A stretch of DNA of 64,000 nt from Dryomyza anilis (lineage: Eukaryota; Arthropoda; Insecta; Diptera; Dryomyzidae): positions 8,435,852-8,499,851 of the forward strand of contig OX638136.1 of assembly GCA_951804985.1 (NCBI GenBank). Reading direction: 5' to 3'. Shown one piece after another: positions 9,647-18,712 of the stretch (position 1 is its first letter; each line of letters begins with the position of its first letter). The translations under genes and the position numbers were made by a program. The notes beneath the pieces were generated by a model. The model saw nothing but the letters and a program-made list of their open reading frames with translations, was not told the origin of the DNA and made no database searches.

Positions 9647-10060
9647 TTTCTGCATATTTATCAAGTTTTTTTGATCTTTCAATACTTGTCTCTGCAATTC
9701 TTGATTAGAGTTGTCCTTTAAAAAATATGAATACATATTTTGCATTATAAATAATATAAACATATTTACTACGCTTGCTCTATTTAAAGTTGTGGAGGTC
9801 CTTGATATTGTGGGATCTGTTAATTCTTGAAATACATCTTCCGTTACGTCCAAGAATTCAACAGAAGAGTCGCTAATGTGTGCAGTCTGCGATGTACCTA
9901 TTTCAAACCCACCTATAAACAAACATTTTATTAAATATATATTTTTTTATAATTATATATCTATTTATTTTTATACTAACAGTTAGCAGGAGTAATGCTA
10001 GGATTATCCTCAGAATACAAATTCTCAAAATCTCTCAGTACAACAGGTAGGTTTCCCATT
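9533..10060 (-). pseudogene. Harbinger Myb/SANT-like protein, middle and 3' exons
   Basis: Minus strand. Partial exon 10060-9981 (GNLPVVLRDFENLY..., with a 15-bp in-frame deletion against the 6463-6904 copy), intron 9980-9913, exon 9912-9770 (GFEIGTSQTAHISDSSVEF...), intron 9769-9716 and last exon 9715-9533. The last exon gives a coiled-coil-like, Gln/Lys-rich tail ending EAKLKALQT and a TAA. The three exon joins keep phase. A TGA at 9622-9620 interrupts the tail and is also in the duplicate (9216-9214), so the stop predates the 295-bp duplication. The N-terminus is lost at 10060. Confidence 0.7.
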
Positions 10061-10214
10061 CAAGAATTGACTGAGCATCTACTCAGTTCGAATTTTCGAA
10101 CATACTCAAGTAATGTAAAAGGTTATTCATACAATTTTAAGTAATTGCTCTGAGCGCATACTTTACTTAAAGCATTTACTTCAGAGCAAATACTTTTTTT
10201 TAATAATACTACCC
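10061..10214 (-). mobile_element. PIF/Harbinger right-end remnant, copy 4
   Basis: Subterminal repeats and the TIR ending AATACTACCC at 10214, directly fused to the cut Myb exon. The body between them is deleted; it then runs into ATTGTATAG and repeat B. Confidence 0.7.
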
Positions 10215-11369
10215 ATTGTATAGAATTTCTGTTTTAAAATTTTAAAAGTTGAATCAACAAGTTGTCGACAGAAAATTTTATTTATATTAGTTCTGTTTTG
10301 AAGTTTTAAAAGCTTGATCAACAAGTTGTCGATAGAAAATGTTGTTTACAATAGCTACGTTTTTTTCATAGTCGGTCTATATATATGTGTGGTTACCACT
10401 CAAAGGGTATCATTTTTTTAAAAAGATGAATGCACGCAAATTAAAGAAAATTGAAAATTTCAATTGGACCAATCCATATACTGTGTATATATTTGTGATA
10501 TAACAAACAAAACACAACAAAAAGCACACAAAATAAGTATTTTAATGTTGCGACATAAAAAATAAACTAAAAGCTTTTACATGAGCTTTCGACCAACATT
10601 GTTTTAAATGTAAAGCATTTGAAACGCACAAACACTTAGGCATTTTGTTAATGTGTGCATTTGCCCTTCGCTGATCTAGATCATATGTTTATGATCCCCA
10701 ACTTTCCCTACCATTTTGCTTTCGGATTATTGCCCACCTTACCCTGCCTGAGCCTACCATTTTACTTACACCTGTTTGGTTACATTACGCTACCTATGCC
10801 TGCCATTCTCCTCTCAATTTTGTTATCATGTTATAGCAGGGAACTGGTATAAGTGAGCCCCTAGCAGGCAAAAGCATTTTGTGTAAGTTTTGGTTTTGAA
10901 AAGAATCTTTATAGCTAGAATATGGAATGGAAAGGTAGCCTACCTGTAGCAGGCAAACACATTGTATAGGAATTTTGATTTGAAATTTTAAAAAGCATTT
11001 TAATAGTAGGGAACTAAAAGGGAATGGTAGCCTGCTAGTATCAGGCAGAAACATTTTATAGGAATTTTGATTTGAAATTTTAAAAATCATTTTAATAGTA
11101 GGCAACTGAAAGGGAAAGGTAGACTGCGAGTAGCAGGCAAAAACATTGTATAGATATCAGCATTCAATTACATATGTAACAAAAACTATTTATTTTTGAA
11201 GTATCCCAATTTTGAAAATTTCCAAAAAATAACAAACAGTCCTAATTTCAGTATAACAAAAGTTACAAATTAAAAACGATCACTTTACACTAAGAAAATT
11301 TGTGACTTGAATTTTTAGGAAAAATGTTCAGAGATTGAAATTTGTATTCAAAGAATACATGAAAATTAA
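10215..11369. repeat. Composite repeat B, copy 4
   Basis: Full-length B copy lacking 11-12 bp near the hairpin (AGTCGGTCTATATATATG at 10371-10388, so the hairpin is destroyed). Otherwise it is collinear with copies 1 and 2. Confidence 0.8.
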
Positions 11370-12707
11370 TAGCCCTATTTTGGCATTGTGAGCGCTCACA
11401 AGTCACATCTCAATGATAGGCATTTTTCTTGTTAGAATAATTGTGAACAAAATCTCAAATTCGTATTCTGGCAAAAATCTAACAAAAACCAGTTGGGAAG
11501 GTTAGATCACATGGGAAATTTTAAAGTAGGTGTAATTATGATAGTTGGGATTATCAAAATTATAGTCGGTCTAAGCCGACTATAAATACCCTACACATAT
11601 GTGTGGTTACCATTCAAAGTGATAAAGAGGTAACCAGGGTACACGAATCCTGAAAATAACTACAAACACTCACTCGCTGAAGAATTTCCATTCATTTGAT
11701 TCGCATATTTACAAATGGGTAGGTGTACCGAATTCCGATTTTTTTTTGTGAACCACAAGTCTTTTCGCCGGAAAACATCATGTAATTGAGTATGATATCA
11801 ATATATATTTGACCAAAAAAGTTTACCTAAGCACGTATACATAAAAATTGATCTTTATATGTACATTTTATATTAGGTATTTAAACATAAGTAGTCGGAT
11901 CATATGTCACAATGGACCGATCTCGCCAATTTTTTTATACAGCGTAGGTATATTAGTAATCTAAGTTATAAGTTTCATTTATCTAGCTCTTCAATTTTAA
12001 AAGTAGTAGGGATTTCAACAGACAGACAGACGAACATCGCAAAATCGACTCAGGAGGTCATGCTGATCAAGAATATATATACTTTTCCATACCGGAGATC
12101 CTTCCTTCTGGGTGTTACAAACGGCGTACCAAACTGAATATACCCTTTCACTCTTAGTGTAGGGTATAAAAACTCTCAAGAAATCCCTTATTTTGAAGTT
12201 TTTTATCTGAATTAATTAAAAGTAAACAAAATCAAAATATTATAATTTCTTTTTTTTTTGTGAAGTTTTTAAAACATATTTTAAATAATAAGTGCATCAA
12301 AATAATTTAAATAGTGCTAATTAATTATTTTTATTTCGTGAAATGCGGTTTCAGTGATTTGTTAATGGTGTAAAATGTGTTAAGTGTTAACGCAGCATCT
12401 TTGCATCACGTGCAGCATTAGTGTTTTACTTTTGACCGCCGATTGTATTTTTGTAATTTGGAAGCCTCTAATTGAACTCATTTACTAATTTAATAGCTCA
12501 TATAAAATAAACAAGACGATGTTGTTTATATGTAGTGATCTGCTATTTTGTGCCTCACAAGTTTCCCAATTGTTATGAGCCTGTCAGCGTCTCAATTTTT
12601 TGGAAAAATACGAAAACCTTTCAATTTGAGAATCACCCAAATTTTTGAGAGGTTTTTGACGTAAACTTCTGTTCTGAGAGCTTGTGATGCTCGTCAGAAT
12701 AGGGCTA
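11370..12707. mobile_element. MITE C copy interrupted by the AACCAGTT element
   Basis: Left TIR TAGCCCTATTTTGGC at 11370 and right end CAGAATAGGGCTA at 12707, with flanking TAA on both sides. The 683-bp insertion at 11488-12170 lies in its internal A-run, and the CCCCACACTGTGGGG hairpin region just right of the insertion is lost. Confidence 0.75.
11488..12170. mobile_element. AACCAGTT element, full copy
   Basis: Starts ACCAGTTGGGAAGG and ends TAGGGTATAAAA, inserted into a run of A in MITE C. It contains the AGTCGGTCTAAGCCGACT hairpin, and an 11-bp inverted pair, ATACCCTACAC (11586-11596) against GTGTAGGGTAT (12157-12167). Near the right end are ACAGACAGACAGACG, AAATCGACTCAGGAG and GATCAAGAATATATATAC, a signature I recall from dispersed repeats of higher flies. 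The superfamily is unresolved. The largest open frame (11904-12137) shows no family similarity that I recognise. Confidence 0.65.
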
Positions 12708-12853
12708 TAATTTTAAAATTTTGTTCTGATTTATGCATTCATTGTTTTTAAATTATTTTTTTGCCAAAAAAGAATTCAGACTGAAATGAATGCATTTTTC
12801 GATGAATGCATTCATTTTGTAGGCTATCTGATTGGGAATTCAAGAGTTTGTAT
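12708..12853. repeat. GAATGCATTC spacer at the left edge of the array
   Basis: Same sequence as 4919-5060, ending GAATTCAAGAGTTTGTAT and then abutting the hAT-1 terminus CAGAG at 12854. No coding content. Confidence 0.7.
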
Positions 12854-13663
12854 CAGAGTTCGGAAAGTAACATAAATGAATACACATAATGACTCACTCA
12901 TGCATAATCCGCATAAGTGAGAAAGCACACATTTAATTTTACAACACACGACATGAGTGAGTAAGAGAAAAAAATCCGACTTACTCTCTACTCATAAATG
13001 AATAATCATCGGAGAGTAAAAACTTTACTACTCATGAGTGCTGTCTTCAACTCATTTATTTTTCTCCTCACGAGGGAGTAGCATTACGCATTTTATCTTT
13101 TTCTCATATTCATAAAAGTACAAGGCCAAATTGTATAAACATGGTGCTCATTTTTTGTATGTATGCAACGAGTAAGCGATGTTGCCATAATTCCCGATTT
13201 ACATTGGCTGCATTCAGCGATCTCAACAGTTTCGAAATTGCCGTTTATAATTATTTAAGTTAAAATGTGATTGAATGTCATCGAATGTTATCGATAAAAA
13301 AACATGGAAAGGTCTTATTTTATGAATGAAATAGCACAATGGAAGAAGTTATTTAAAATCAATCCCAAATGATCCGTCTTCCGTCTATGAATTAGCACTC
13401 TAAAAAAACGCGAACATCATGATGAATTGACTTGTGGAGTCCACCATTTATGTGCACCAGTATCACGTTCGGAAAAAAAAGTTTGAATTTAAATTTGTTT
13501 AAAATTAGTTTTAAACTTAAAAACGTAATTTTTTAACGGTCAATATTTAAGAATATTTCTTTTTTTCCCATATTTTTATTAATTTATGAACTCTCTTTTA
13601 TAAATGCACTAATGCTCAGCCAACAAACATTAAACAAATTCGCAACGTTTTTCCAATTAATTG

Positions 13664-13904
13664 AATTTTAGTGTGGTGAGTTTAAGTGTGGTGATTTTTA
13701 TTGTGGTGAGTTTTAGTGTGGTGAGTTTAAGTGTCGTGAGTTTTGGTGTGGTGAGTGCAAGTGTGGTGAGTTTTAGTGTGGTGAATTTTAGTGTGGTGTG
13801 TTTTAGTGTGGTGAATTATAGTGTGGTGGGTTTTAGTGTGGTGAATTTAAGGGTGAATTTTAGTGTTGTGAGTTCTAGTTTGGTTAATTTTAGTGTGGTA
13901 AGTT
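13664..13904 (+). repeat. 15-bp minisatellite TTTTAGTGTGGTGAG, U1
   Basis: About 16 degenerate repeats of TTTTAGTGTGGTGAG. Because 15 is divisible by 3 it translates as FSVVS repeats and gives an open frame with no ATG (it opens at TTG). I treat that frame as an artefact of the repeat. Followed by T-rich low-complexity sequence to about 14057. Confidence 0.9.
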
Positions 13905-14059
13905 TGTTTTTCTTTTTCTTTCCTTTTTTTTGTTTTTCATTTAGTTTGGATTGTAGTTTTATGTGATTGCTTTTGTTTTTGTTTTTGTATTTTTGCTTTT
14001 GTTTTGTGCTTTTGCTTTTTTGTTTTAATTTTTTTTTTTTGTATTTGAGTTTTTTGTTT

Positions 14060-14290
14060 CATGTTCGTTGCTGGTGAAAGTGCCGAGTTATATCGTATTG
14101 AAAGTTTATGATGTATGGGAGGTGCCACGCCTATTTGTTCAATCCCGCCCATATATAGCCTTCCAGACCATACCGCATCTGTGGTAAAAATTTCAAGAAA
14201 ATCGGATCAGCCATTTAGACGGAGAAGCGGAACAAACGTACAAACGAACATCAGATTTATTATATTAATAGGATTATAATTATATATACA
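14060..14290 (+). mobile_element. Non-LTR retrotransposon or SINE-like 3' tail inside hAT-1, U1
   Basis: Contains GGGAGGTGCCACGCC, CATACCGCATCTGTGG, AAAATTTCAAGAAAATCGG, ATCAGCCGTTTAGACGG and AACAAACG repeats, ending in TTATTATATTAATAGGATT repeats. A conserved AATCGG-AGCCGTTT block followed by AACAAAC repeats and a TTATATTA tail is characteristic of RTE/CR1-class or SINE 3' ends in arthropods. The 5' boundary is not defined. This copy lacks CTATCATT near 14160. Confidence 0.5.
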
Positions 14291-15126
14291 TAATGACGTC
14301 ACTGTTTTAAAAATCATGTAATATACGTATAAATTTAGCAGAAATTAATCATGATGTCCACAAAAAATAATAAAAATGATTTGGTATTTGTTATATATGA
14401 TTATAGCAGGGAAAAAATGTTTGGATTTTTAATTCGCTTTTATTTGTTATAATACTTAGTAATTTAAAACGCGAGATATTTGCAAACCTTTTTTTCCCAC
14501 ATTTTTTGACCACCTTATTGAAAGCTCGGTAAAAATGTTATTGGTTGTTATCTCATAAAATGATGCATAGAAAATTTAAAACCCACATTTTAGAATGTTG
14601 CAGGTCATTTCCCATAATATGCTTGAACATTTGTTTGCATATTTGGAATTTTTATTTGAGGTTTATGTCAATCGATAGGCACCTCTAAAAACAAACATTT
14701 AATGCCTTTACGTAAATAATTTATCTTGTACATATAAAAAGTTATAGCAAAAACCAATATCAATTATATAATTTTACACAACATTTCAAAAATACCACAG
14801 ATGGGAAGATTCCAACAGAAATGGCAACAATGATGCTAAACTTTGCAAGCCTGTACAGTGAGTAGATCAACGCATTCTCTTTGTCCTTGAACAAATATGA
14901 GTTGACGAAAAGTGAGAGTTTGCATGTGTAATGCGGATGAAGAGGTGAAACGCAAAACTCTCTTGTGAGTAGCAAAATCTCTACTCACAAAACGCGACTC
15001 TCTTATGAGTTGTGAGTTTGCCGTATATTTTCTAGCTACTCATGAGGTGAGTAGCAACGAGAAAAAAATATTTTGCAAAACTCATGAGTTTGAGTGAGCG
15101 TCGTGAGTGAGGATTTCCGAACTCTG

Positions 15127-15449
15127 CTTTTGAATAATAAAATTTGTAATGGAGGTTTAAATTTTTATATTGTTTAATTTCGCGCTATTCATGTCTTCAT
15201 TAGAGTTTAATAATGGTTTGGGATCATCATGGTTTTTATTTTCAGGATTTACTGAAGATGATCAAGGTTGGGAGGGAAATAGTTGTTGCACTAAAATCAA
15301 TGCACAACATGTGTGGAAGTGTTTTGACGGAAATACTAATCTCTTTGGCTTTTAAAATCTTTTACTTTTTGGAATGTTTCGGACATTTCAATCTATTTCT
15401 TTTGCACACACATTTAAATATTTCTTGCTGTAGCAACGTGCGTCTTTAA
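15127..15449 (+). pseudogene. Exon-like segment E1, U1
   Basis: A pyrimidine-rich TTTTTATTTTCAG acceptor-like run ends at 15245 and is followed by an open frame to a TAA at 15449. The frame starts DLLKMIKVGREIVVALKS and ends in a hydrophobic, Cys-containing C-terminus. I recognise no family. An ATGGTTTGGGATCATCATGG start-like sequence lies 33 bp upstream. Six later copies exist and at least one (U7) has a stop, so it is probably a captured exon now decaying. Confidence 0.35.
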
Positions 15450-15716
15450 GTGATTCGGAAGCAAGATCCCTACCCCGACTAGCTAGTGCTGGATTCTTTG
15501 CGTGCTTCCGCTTCCGGATACTTTTCAAATCCGTTTATATTTTCATATCGTTGCATGCTACAGAGAAGAGAATTTTTTGTCTATCTTTGAGATAATTAGT
15601 CCTAAGTATGATACAATTTCTGATGTTTTTGTATAATTTTTAATTATTTTAGGTTTATCTATTGATTAATAAAATTTGTAATGGAGGTTTAAATTTGTAT
15701 ATTGTTAAATTTCGCT

Positions 15717-15858
15717 CTATTCATGTCTTAATTGGAGTTTAATAATGGTTTGCGATCATCATGGTAGGAAATACACATTGCATTGCGCTATTCATGTCTT
15801 AATTGGAGTTTAATAATGGTTTGCGATCATCATGGTAAGAAATACACATTGCATTTTG
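15717..15858. repeat. 71-bp tandem duplication (CTATTCATGTCTTAATTGG), U1
   Basis: Two direct copies, 15717-15787 and 15788-15858, each with ATGGTTTGCGATCATCATGG followed by TAGGAAAT or TAAGAAAT, a possible splice donor. U2 and U3 share the duplication (about 22213-22353 and 28708-28848). U4-U7 have one copy. The same sequence starts E1, so E1 and this may be parts of one ancestral gene. Confidence 0.8.
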
Positions 15859-16631
15859 AGTTTGTGAAAACAGTCAGGCTTTCTACATTACATTGTACGC
15901 AGGAAAGTGAGCCCCTAGCAGGAAAAATCAGGCAGAAACATTTTATAGGAATTTCTGTTTTGAAATTTTAAAAATCATTTTAATAGTAGGCAACTGAAAG
16001 GGAAATGTAGACTGCGAGTAGGAGGCAAACACATTGTATAGAATTTCTGTTTTAAAATTTTAAAAGTTTGATCAACAAGTTGTCGACAGAAAATTTTATT
16101 CACATTAGTTCTGTTTTAAAGTTATGTTGTTTACAATAGCTGCGTTTTTTTCATAGTCGGTCTAAGCCGACTATAAATACCCTATACATATGTGTGGTTA
16201 CCATTCAAAGTGATATCATTTTTTTAAAAAGAGATGAATGCACGCCAATTAAATAAAATTGAAAAATTCAATTGGACCAATACATATACTGTGAATATAT
16301 TTGTGGTATAACAAACAAAACACAACAAAAAGCACAAAAAATAAGTATTTTAATGTTGCGACATAAAAAATAAACAAAAAACAACGAAAATAAACATGAG
16401 CTTTCGACCAACATTGTTTTAAATGTAAAGCATTTCAAACGCACAAACACTTAGGCATTTTCTTAATGTGTGCATTTGCCCTTCGTTGATCTAGATTATA
16501 TGATGTATTATTGCCAGCCTGAGCCTACCATTTTACTTACACCTGTTTGGCTACCATACGTTACCTATGCCTGCCATTCCCCACCAATTTTGTTTTTATG
16601 CTATTGTAGGGAACTGGTATGTTCAAACGAG

Positions 16632-17135
16632 TTTCATTGAAAGAGATACCTACATGACTTGGGGTCCAGACAAATTGAACCTGATCAAAATTGGAAACCT
16701 CAATACAGTTTAAAATTTCAACAATTAAATAATTATCAGATTTATGTTTTTCAAGTAATAAACAAGCCCCAAGACTATCAGTGAAAATAACAATATTTCT
16801 AAAACCATCCTCAGCCGCTATTAAAATAGCCCTTTTTATTGCAACTAATTCACCAGATACAGAGGAAATAGGATGACTTCAGAAGGTACATTTGATTTTT
16901 TTGAATTTAGAGTTTTTAAAAAGAATTGAATTTTTTTAGAAGTTTTAAAACAAATATTATAGTTTATGTTGTCAAAAATATTTTTGAATTTATTATATAC
17001 AAAACCTAAACTTGTTTTAAGAGGAGGAGAATTTTGAATAGATAAAAAGAAATTATAATTTGAAAAAAGTAACTTAATAATTTCTTTTGCAGAAAGATAG
17101 ATTGCTCTTTCTTTAGGAGGAAGCTCAGCAGCCAT
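16632..17135 (-). pseudogene. Non-LTR retrotransposon RNase H fragment, U1
   Basis: Minus strand, 504 bp, with sharp junctions to repeat B. The 5' frame (MAAELPPKERAIYLSAKEI...) matches the linker before RNase H in I/jockey-type elements. After a frame change near 16880 a second frame reads SSVSGELVAIKRAI, then IVIFTDS and VQFVWTPSHVGI, the conserved Glu, Asp and His-containing motifs of a retrotransposon RNase H. The segment with the first catalytic Asp is missing, which fits a small deletion at the frame change. The C-terminus ends at the junction. Inactive. Confidence 0.8.
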
Positions 17136-17359
17136 AGATATCAGCATTCAATTACATATATAACAAAAACTATTTATTTTTGAAGTAACCCAATTTTGAA
17201 AGTTTCAAAAAAAAAAAACAAACAGACCTAATTTCAGTATAACAAAAGTTACAACTTAAAAACGATCACTTTACACTAAGAAAATTTGTGACAAAATTGA
17301 ATTTTTTTGAAAAATTTTCAGAGATTAAAATTTGTATTCAAAGAATACATGAAAATTAA

Positions 17360-18036
17360 TAGCGCTATTCTGGCATTGTGAGCGCTCACAAGTCACATCT
17401 CAATGATAGGCATTTTTCTTGTTAGAATAATTGTGAAGAAAATCTCAAATTCGTATATTGGCAAAATCTAACAAAAAAAACTCTCAAGAAATCCCCCACA
17501 CTGTGGGGAGGAGAGTTTCCCGTCATATTTTGAAGTTTTTCATCTGAATTAATTAAAAGTAAACAAAATCAAAATATTATAATTTCTTTTTTTTTTTGTG
17601 AAGTTTTTAAAACATATGCAAATAATAAGTGCATCAAAATATTTTAAATAGTGCTAATTAATTATTTTTATTTCATGAAATGCGGTTTCAGTGATTTGTT
17701 AATGGTGTGTAGTGTTAACGCAGCATCTTTTCATCAGGTGCAGCATTAAGTGTTTTACTTTGGACCGCCGATTGTATTTTTGTAATTTGGAAGCCTCCAA
17801 TTGAACTCATTTACTAATTTAATAGCTCATATAAAATAAACAAGACGATGTTGTTTATATGTAGTGATCTGATATTTTGTGCCTCACAAGTTTCCCAATT
17901 GTTGTGAGCCTCTCAGCGTCTCAATTTTTTGGCAGAATACGAAAACCTTTCAATTTGAGATTCACCCAAATTTTGGAGAGGTTTTTGACGTAAACTTCTG
18001 TTATCAGAGTTTGTGATGAACGTCAGAATAGGGCTA
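17360..18036. mobile_element. MITE C, U1 copy
   Basis: 677 bp, TIRs TAGCGCTATTCTGG and CAGAATAGGGCTA, flanking TAA on both sides, hairpin at 17494-17508. Confidence 0.7.
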
Positions 18037-18059
18037 TAATTTTAAAATTTTGTTCTGAT

Positions 18060-18262
18060 TTATGCATTCATTGTTTTTGAATTCTTTTTTGCCAAAAAAG
18101 AATTCAGACTGAAATGAATGCATTTTTCGATGAATACACTCATTTTGAAGGTTTGAAGCGTTTGTATTCCCATTATTTTGACAAAAATGAATGCATTCAT
18201 TTTGAATTCCCATTCTTTTCAATTTTGTAGATGAATGCATTCCCAAAAGAATGCATTCTTAA
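18060..18262. repeat. GAATGCATTC palindrome cluster, U1
   Basis: At least five ATGCATTCAT or GAATGCATTC motifs in 200 bp (near 18064, 18116, 18187, 18232 and 18250). Such regularly placed palindromes often mark subterminal protein-binding sites of a transposon. They also create a spurious 70-codon minus-strand frame rich in NECIH. Confidence 0.65.
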
Positions 18263-18274
18263 ACAACTTTGCTC

Positions 18275-18285
18275 TGGTCACACTG
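18275..18285 (+). promoter_or_regulatory. Motif 1-like core promoter match TGGTCACACTG, U1
   Basis: Exact match to the Drosophila Motif 1/M1BP consensus YGGTCACACTR, placed just upstream of the gene fragment that continues to 18712. It also coincides with a sequence junction (only the bases from TGGGACCTAC on are shared with U4), so it could instead be a transposon terminus, CAGTGTGACCA on the other strand. Confidence 0.4.
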
Positions 18286-18712
18286 TGGGACCTACAGTTA
18301 ATTGCCGAATCCGAACGGTGGGTGAGAGCTTTTCATGGGCAAGAATGGAATGGGTTAAAGAAAAGTAACTTCAGTTATGTTATCAAATGAGTGCGTTAAT
18401 TTGAAAAAGAAAAGAAGAGCAAATATATCGAATGTGCAAAAGAAAAAAATATTAAACGAAATTAAATGAGAAAATGTTGCCAAAGAATAAGTTTGTCTCA
18501 AGAGGCATGTTGCGACACACACAAAATTCTCTCAAAACCCACACAAACTTCGTAGAATTTACAGGTCTGAGATTACTCTCGGAACGTTGAAAGATCTTTC
18601 AACCTTGGAGCATCATCAGGAGAATGTAAGTTGGTTCGCTCTTAATAACTCATATTGTATTACATTGTTTTTGGGTGTTACCAAAATCAAATAAAGTTAA
18701 TTATTGTTTCAG
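18286..18712 (+). pseudogene. Gene fragment with exon-like E2, U1
   Basis: A 61-bp exon candidate (18565-18625) lies between a TTTACAG acceptor and a GTAAGT donor, followed by an 87-bp intron ending TTGTTTCAG at 18712. Here the phase-0 frame has TGA as its second codon. Exon 1, present in U4-U7, is absent. The sequence upstream (18286-18564) has no other recognisable coding signal. Confidence 0.35.

Larger units (their letters stand above)
8016..10060 (+). mobile_element. PIF/Harbinger transposon, left end with internally deleted transposase and Myb gene
   Basis: Left TIR GGGTCGTATTAATAAAAAC at 8016, with subterminal AGCAAATGCTC and GAGCATTTGCT repeats to about 8190. The transposase runs on the plus strand (8353-9027) and a Myb-like gene converges on the minus strand (10060-9533), a usual two-gene PIF/Harbinger layout. 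A 295-bp internal duplication with unrelated DNA between its copies (9241-9351) disrupts the 3' junction. The right end is missing here but survives at 6141-7138 and in three remnants. Not autonomous. Confidence 0.8.
12854..15126. mobile_element. hAT-1 non-autonomous element, U1 copy
   Basis: TIRs CAGAGTTCGGAAA (left) and TTTCCGAACTCTG (right) are perfect inverted copies of a hAT-like CAGAG terminus. Subterminal regions carry many ACTCATGAGT, GAGTAG and ACTCAC motifs, likely transposase sites. The inside holds a 15-bp minisatellite and a retrotransposon-like tail, and no transposase. The right flank is CTTTTGAA but the left flank is GTTTGTAT, so this copy is a recombinant at its left edge. 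Confidence 0.85.

Noticed and set aside
11904..12137. 77-codon frame in the AACCAGTT element
   Set aside because: It spans the conserved non-coding signature (ACAGACAG, GATCAAGAATATATA) and is deleted in the second copy; no protein family recognised.
13661..13966. 101-codon valine/serine-rich frame (FSVVS repeats) as a silk-like or membrane protein
   Set aside because: It is the translation of a 15-bp minisatellite, opens at TTG rather than ATG, and is broken in U5 and U7.
14760..14975. 71-codon minus-strand frame repeated in all units (MLLTREFCVSP...)
   Set aside because: It lies in the hAT-1 right subterminal region made of ACTCAC and GAGTAG motifs. Its preservation follows from the recent age of the copies; no domain or splice context is seen.
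18034..18246. 70-codon minus-strand frame rich in NECIH as a small Cys/His protein
   Set aside because: The residues come from the GAATGCATTC palindromes; the frame is absent where the palindromes differ in block I.
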